A stretch of 46,459 nucleotides of DNA from an uncultured Pirellulaceae bacterium. GTDB lineage: Bacteria > Planctomycetota > Planctomycetia > Pirellulales > Pirellulaceae. The DNA is taken from assembly GCA_938091115.1 (NCBI GenBank), contig CALKNI010000065.1, positions 1 through 46,459 of the forward strand. Reading direction: 5' to 3'. Under the pieces are notes generated by a model. It did not search any database and was not told the DNA's origin. It saw only the letters and a program-made list of their open reading frames with translations. Positions 43,401 to 46,459 of this stretch are shown piece by piece (position 1 is the first letter of the stretch; each line of letters starts with the position of its first letter). The position numbers and the translations under genes are program-made.

Positions 43401-44651
43401 ATGGTCTCTTCGCAGTCACTTCCCATCACCTCAACTGACAACGTGCGTCAAATTCTTGACCGAGCTATGGATGCAACCGGAGGGCTCTTGCGGCTAACTC
43501 CGACTTGGGTTCCGAGAAGTTTTCTGCACCCTGGAAAACGGATTCGTCTTCATCCAGATGATTATTATGCGATGGGGGCTGAGCGAGGTGGAATCGACGA
43601 ACGTTGGTTCGGCAGTACTACTGAATGTGCCAACGAAAATCGAGAACCAACCGAAGGTTTGAGTTTTTGTCGTTTTGAAGGGGAAGCCTTTCTGCTGAGA
43701 GATGCAGTAGAGGAATGCGGGGCAGCTTTGATTGGATCCCAGATGTGGGACAAATATAAAAAGTGGCCAGTGTATTCAAAGTTCTTTGACAACATGGGGC
43801 CGATTCCACACCACATGCATCAAAGTTTTGATGATGCCGCGTTGGTTGGTCAGGAAGGAAAACCGGAGAGTTATTATTTTCCGCCTCAGTACAACAACTG
43901 TGATAATAATTTTCCTCACACCTTTATGGGTCTAGAGCCGGGGACGACCAAAGATGATCTTCGGAAATGTCTGGAGAACTGGAGTAAAGGTGAAAACGGA
44001 ATTCTTGACCTCTCGAAGGCTTATCGACTGAAACGCGGAACCGGTTGGTTGATTCCCCCGGGCGTTCTGCATGCTCCCGGATCGTTGTGTACTTATGAAC
44101 CGCAGTGGGGCAGCGACGTTTTCGGCATGTTTCAAAACATCGTTGAAGGGAGATATGTACCGTGGTCACTTTTGGTCAAAGACATGCCAGAGGCGAAACA
44201 TCAAGATCTCGATTTTATTATCGGGCAGCTTGATTGGGAGAAAAATGTAGATCCCAATTTTAAAGACAACAATTATTTGGAACCGATTGTTGCCGATCAG
44301 GGGCCGGGTTGGTGCGATCGTTGGATTGTTTACGGAACCGTAGATGGTGAGCAATTATTTACGGCTCGCGAGTTGACCGTGGACCCCGGTTGTAAATGCA
44401 TATTAAAAGATCCAGGAGCAAGCAGTTGGATTACGGTTCAAGGCAAAGGCCGCCTCGGAACACTTGATTTACAAACTCCCGTGATCATGCGTTACGGCCA
44501 GCTAAGTGAGGATGAAGTATTTATTTCTCACCATGCAGCGTCTGCGGGGGTGGAAGTTGAGAACAATGGTTCAGAACCATTGGTAGGCCTGCGTTATTTT
44601 GGTCCAAATACCTGGGATGACTTGCCGCCAGTTGGTGGGCATAAAGCGTGA
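43401..44651 (+). CDS. Cupin protein, mannose-6-phosphate isomerase-like
   Basis: A 416-aa protein with two cupin-like halves. Possible metal ligands of the phosphomannose isomerase type are His138 and His140 (PIPHHMHQ), Glu156 (GKPESYYF) and His224 (IPPGVLHAPGSL). GLEPGTTKDDLRKCL between them is also reminiscent of ManA. The first 60 residues (RLTPTWVPRSFLHPGKRIRL) are characteristic of a subfamily found in sugar-catabolic clusters of planctomycetes and relatives. It may isomerise a sugar or sugar phosphate in step with the TIM-barrel protein 77 bp downstream. Substrate unknown. Confidence 0.78.
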   Translation: MVSSQSLPITSTDNVRQILDRAMDATGGLLRLTPTWVPRSFLHPGKRIRLHPDDYYAMGAERGGIDERWFGSTTECANENREPTEGLSFCRFEGEAFLLRDAVEECGAALIGSQMWDKYKKWPVYSKFFDNMGPIPHHMHQSFDDAALVGQEGKPESYYFPPQYNNCDNNFPHTFMGLEPGTTKDDLRKCLENWSKGENGILDLSKAYRLKRGTGWLIPPGVLHAPGSLCTYEPQWGSDVFGMFQNIVEGRYVPWSLLVKDMPEAKHQDLDFIIGQLDWEKNVDPNFKDNNYLEPIVADQGPGWCDRWIVYGTVDGEQLFTARELTVDPGCKCILKDPGASSWITVQGKGRLGTLDLQTPVIMRYGQLSEDEVFISHHAASAGVEVENNGSEPLVGLRYFGPNTWDDLPPVGGHKA

Positions 44652-44728
44652 TCGTCGGATCGACATTCCAAAATCTTGTTGGATAACAAATCAACCGATA
44701 TACGTCAGAATAAATAATAAGGGAACAG

Positions 44729-45751
44729 ATGAGCAAGCAATTAAAACTTCATAACGCGATGTGGCCTGGGCTTGTTGGTAAAGGAACGGATGATGGGCAG
44801 GAACCGCCAATCAGCCTTGAGCGAATGCTCGATTTGACCGTGGCCGCTGAAGTTAATGGGCGTAAATTTGAGGGTGTAGACTATTTCCTGTTCCTCCCTC
44901 ATACCGATCCAGATGCGTCGGAAGATGAATTGCTTCGAATCGCGGATCTGATTCAGAGTAAAGGGTTGAACGTCGGAACACTCGTAGCTCCAGTGTGGCC
45001 GGGAACTGTCGGTGATAGTGCCATGGGAGATTCCGAAGCGACCGACAAGTTTTTAACAGCGGTTAAGAAAGCTTGTCACATCGCCAGAGTTTTCAATGAG
45101 CATGGGGTTCGGTCCTACGGAAGTATTCGAATTGATTCCGCAGAATTTGGAGTTGATCAATGGCGCGAAGATCCCGTAGCCAACACAGCAAAGATTGCTG
45201 CGACGTTCAAAGAGGCGGCTAAAATTGCGGCTGATCATGGCGAGCGACTTGCCGCAGAGGGAGAGATTTGCTGGGCGGGAATGCACTCTTGGAAAGACAT
45301 GCTCGATCTTCTTGAAGAAGTCGGAATGCCCGAAACACTGGGGTTTCAGGCAGACCTCGCGCACACTTATCTATACCTCATGGGATACAACGCTCCCGAA
45401 CATGCTTTGCTGAAGGATGGCTACTCTGACGAAGAGTTTTGGGCTGCCTATCAAACGATGACGGATAAGTTGCGACCATGGACAATTGATTTTCATGTCG
45501 CTCAGAACGACGGTGAAGTTCATGGTGCGGGTGACCATGATAAAACAGGGAAGCACTGCCCCGCAGATGATCCCAATGGAAAGCTCGACATTGTCGAATG
45601 TTCCAAGTATTGGTTGAAAGACGCCGAATCGAAGGGGATCGAGCATATTTGCTGGGATGGATGCATGTTCCCTAACGCAATGCTGGAATCGCCTGAAACC
45701 TGGAACACGATTCTCGCGTCGATGATTGCAGTTCAGGAAGCCCACGGGTGA
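44729..45751 (+). CDS. Sugar phosphate isomerase/epimerase-like TIM-barrel protein
   Basis: A 340-aa protein of the xylose-isomerase-like TIM barrel superfamily. It starts [20 protein letters not shown] behind an AAGGGA ribosome binding site. Metal-site candidates are Glu in [16 protein letters not shown], Asp in [14 protein letters not shown], His in [14 protein letters not shown] and the GHICWDG-like [10 protein letters not shown] near the end. Such enzymes interconvert keto- and aldo-sugars or epimerise them. It sits between the cupin protein and a Gfo/Idh/MocA oxidoreductase, so a combined oxidation and isomerisation route is likely (inference). Confidence 0.85.
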   Translation: MSKQLKLHNAMWPGLVGKGTDDGQEPPISLERMLDLTVAAEVNGRKFEGVDYFLFLPHTDPDASEDELLRIADLIQSKGLNVGTLVAPVWPGTVGDSAMGDSEATDKFLTAVKKACHIARVFNEHGVRSYGSIRIDSAEFGVDQWREDPVANTAKIAATFKEAAKIAADHGERLAAEGEICWAGMHSWKDMLDLLEEVGMPETLGFQADLAHTYLYLMGYNAPEHALLKDGYSDEEFWAAYQTMTDKLRPWTIDFHVAQNDGEVHGAGDHDKTGKHCPADDPNGKLDIVECSKYWLKDAESKGIEHICWDGCMFPNAMLESPETWNTILASMIAVQEAHG

Positions 45752-45888
45752 AAATACGCCTGAAAGAAGTTGGTTTCGTACCCTTCGTTGGCGAAAACAT
45801 GGTTCGGTAGCAAGGTCGTCCGCGGTTGCGATGGTTGGCCTAATTTAAAAAGTCACAGTTGAATTTTAACTCTTGAGGAATCGGAAAC

Positions 45889-46459
45889 ATGGCCAAAAAG
45901 CCACTTAATATTGGAATGATCGGTTACGGATTCATGGGCAAGGCCCATACCAACGCATATGCGACTGTGGGGAATTTTTTCGAACTTGAGCATAAACCAG
46001 TTTTGAAGGCGCTTTGCGCCCGCAATGCGGAAAAGGCTCAGGAGTTTGCTGACAATTGGGGCTATGAGTCAGTAGAAACGGATTGGCGTACTTTGATCGC
46101 GCGGGATGATATTGACGCGGTTGATATTTGCGTACCAAATAATCTCCATAAAGAAATTTCAATTGCTGCTGCAGAAGCGGGCAAGATGATTCTCTGTGAA
46201 AAGCCGATTGCGATGGACTCCGCTGAGGGTGAGGAGATGTGTGAGGCGGTCGAAAAAGCGGGCGTCAATAATATGGTTTGGTACAACTACCGCCGTGTCC
46301 CTGCGGTTACCTTCGCAAAAAACATTATCGAAAGTGGAAACCTGGGGCGAATTTTTCATTATCGAGCTAATTTCTTACAGGATTGGACGATCTCAGAAGA
46401 CCTTCCCCAAGGTGGAGAAGCGCTTTGGCGATTGGATGCCGATGCGGCCGGTTCCGGAG
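45889..46459 (+). CDS. Gfo/Idh/MocA family oxidoreductase (partial, cut by window end)
   Basis: The first 190 codons of an NAD(P)-dependent sugar or polyol dehydrogenase; no stop is reached before the window ends. The Rossmann motif GYGFMG is in [20 protein letters not shown], and the family's EKP box is in [38 protein letters not shown] and [15 protein letters not shown] lead into the substrate domain. GAGGAA stands 8 nt before the ATG. It follows the TIM-barrel gene after 137 bp and is probably the oxidative step of the local pathway. Confidence 0.92.
   Translation, partial: MAKKPLNIGMIGYGFMGKAHTNAYATVGNFFELEHKPVLKALCARNAEKAQEFADNWGYESVETDWRTLIARDDIDAVDICVPNNLHKEISIAAAEAGKMILCEKPIAMDSAEGEEMCEAVEKAGVNNMVWYNYRRVPAVTFAKNIIESGNLGRIFHYRANFLQDWTISEDLPQGGEALWRLDADAAGSG

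Noticed and set aside
43279-43419. 47-residue N-terminal extension of the DUF4432 protein
   Set aside because: The added sequence is unlike the family and would overlap the start of the divergent cupin gene.

Overview
The window looks like a chromosomal segment of a planctomycete (phylum Planctomycetota, probably Pirellulales-like; the rank is inference). The grounds are: a short basic protein of the PVC-superphylum signature family (5461-5667); a large protein with the planctomycete-type J-like N-terminus (27311-29758); a secreted sulfatase; a secreted EF-hand/Ser-rich protein; a PEP-CTERM-type remnant; many small secreted or membrane-anchored proteins of unknown function; and moderate GC. 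No rRNA, CRISPR array, prophage or insertion sequence was found. One tRNA (Glu, UUC) is present.

Layout. 1-4.1 kb (+): EF-hand protein, ComEA-like helix-hairpin-helix membrane protein, uvrB. 4.2-5.2 kb (-): ATP-type phosphofructokinase. 5.3-5.7 kb (+): the PVC signature protein as a compact one-gene unit with promoter, leader hairpin and terminator. 5.7-8.5 kb (-): two small unknown proteins, a decayed PEP-CTERM gene, an aldo/keto reductase, tRNA-Glu with its terminator, and csrA. 9.1-10.4 kb (+): DUF2203 protein and TatD nuclease. 10.4-12.3 kb (-): sulfatase. 12.6-24.1 kb (-): the S10-spc ribosomal protein cluster read from rpsJ to secY. It lacks rplX (L24) and rpmD (L30), ends in an uncatalogued 39-codon membrane ORF after secY, has an unusual 62-nt rpsC/rplP overlap and contains a double hairpin between rplR and rpsE.

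24.5-31.3 kb (+): an exported protein translationally linked to an ABC ATPase and an FtsX/MacB-like permease; then, from its own promoter, the J-like membrane protein and a lipoprotein resembling zinc-binding ABC receptors but lacking the usual histidines. 31.4-32.5 kb (-): a low-complexity protein with a conserved-looking C-terminal domain. 32.7-34.9 kb (+): sucCD from a recognisable promoter. 35-38.6 kb (-): a membrane-anchored unknown, a stand-alone B3/B4-domain protein, a DUF5989 membrane protein, and a carbamoyltransferase with an SxtJ-like membrane tail. An SGNH-hydrolase-like membrane protein diverges from these (38711-40186), so the group looks like a module for modifying a secreted or surface glycan or lipid.

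40.2-40.6 kb (-): remnant of a HerA-like ATPase gene (nonsense codon, damaged P-loop, truncated). 40.8-42.1 kb (+): dihydroorotase. 42.1-46.5 kb: a carbohydrate locus with a DUF4432 aldose-epimerase-like protein (-) divergent from a cupin/phosphomannose-isomerase-like protein, a xylose-isomerase-like TIM barrel protein and a Gfo/Idh/MocA oxidoreductase cut by the window edge (+). These probably act together in an uncharacterised sugar or polyol pathway.

All assignments come from reading the sequence and from knowledge of the families; no database search or structure prediction was run.
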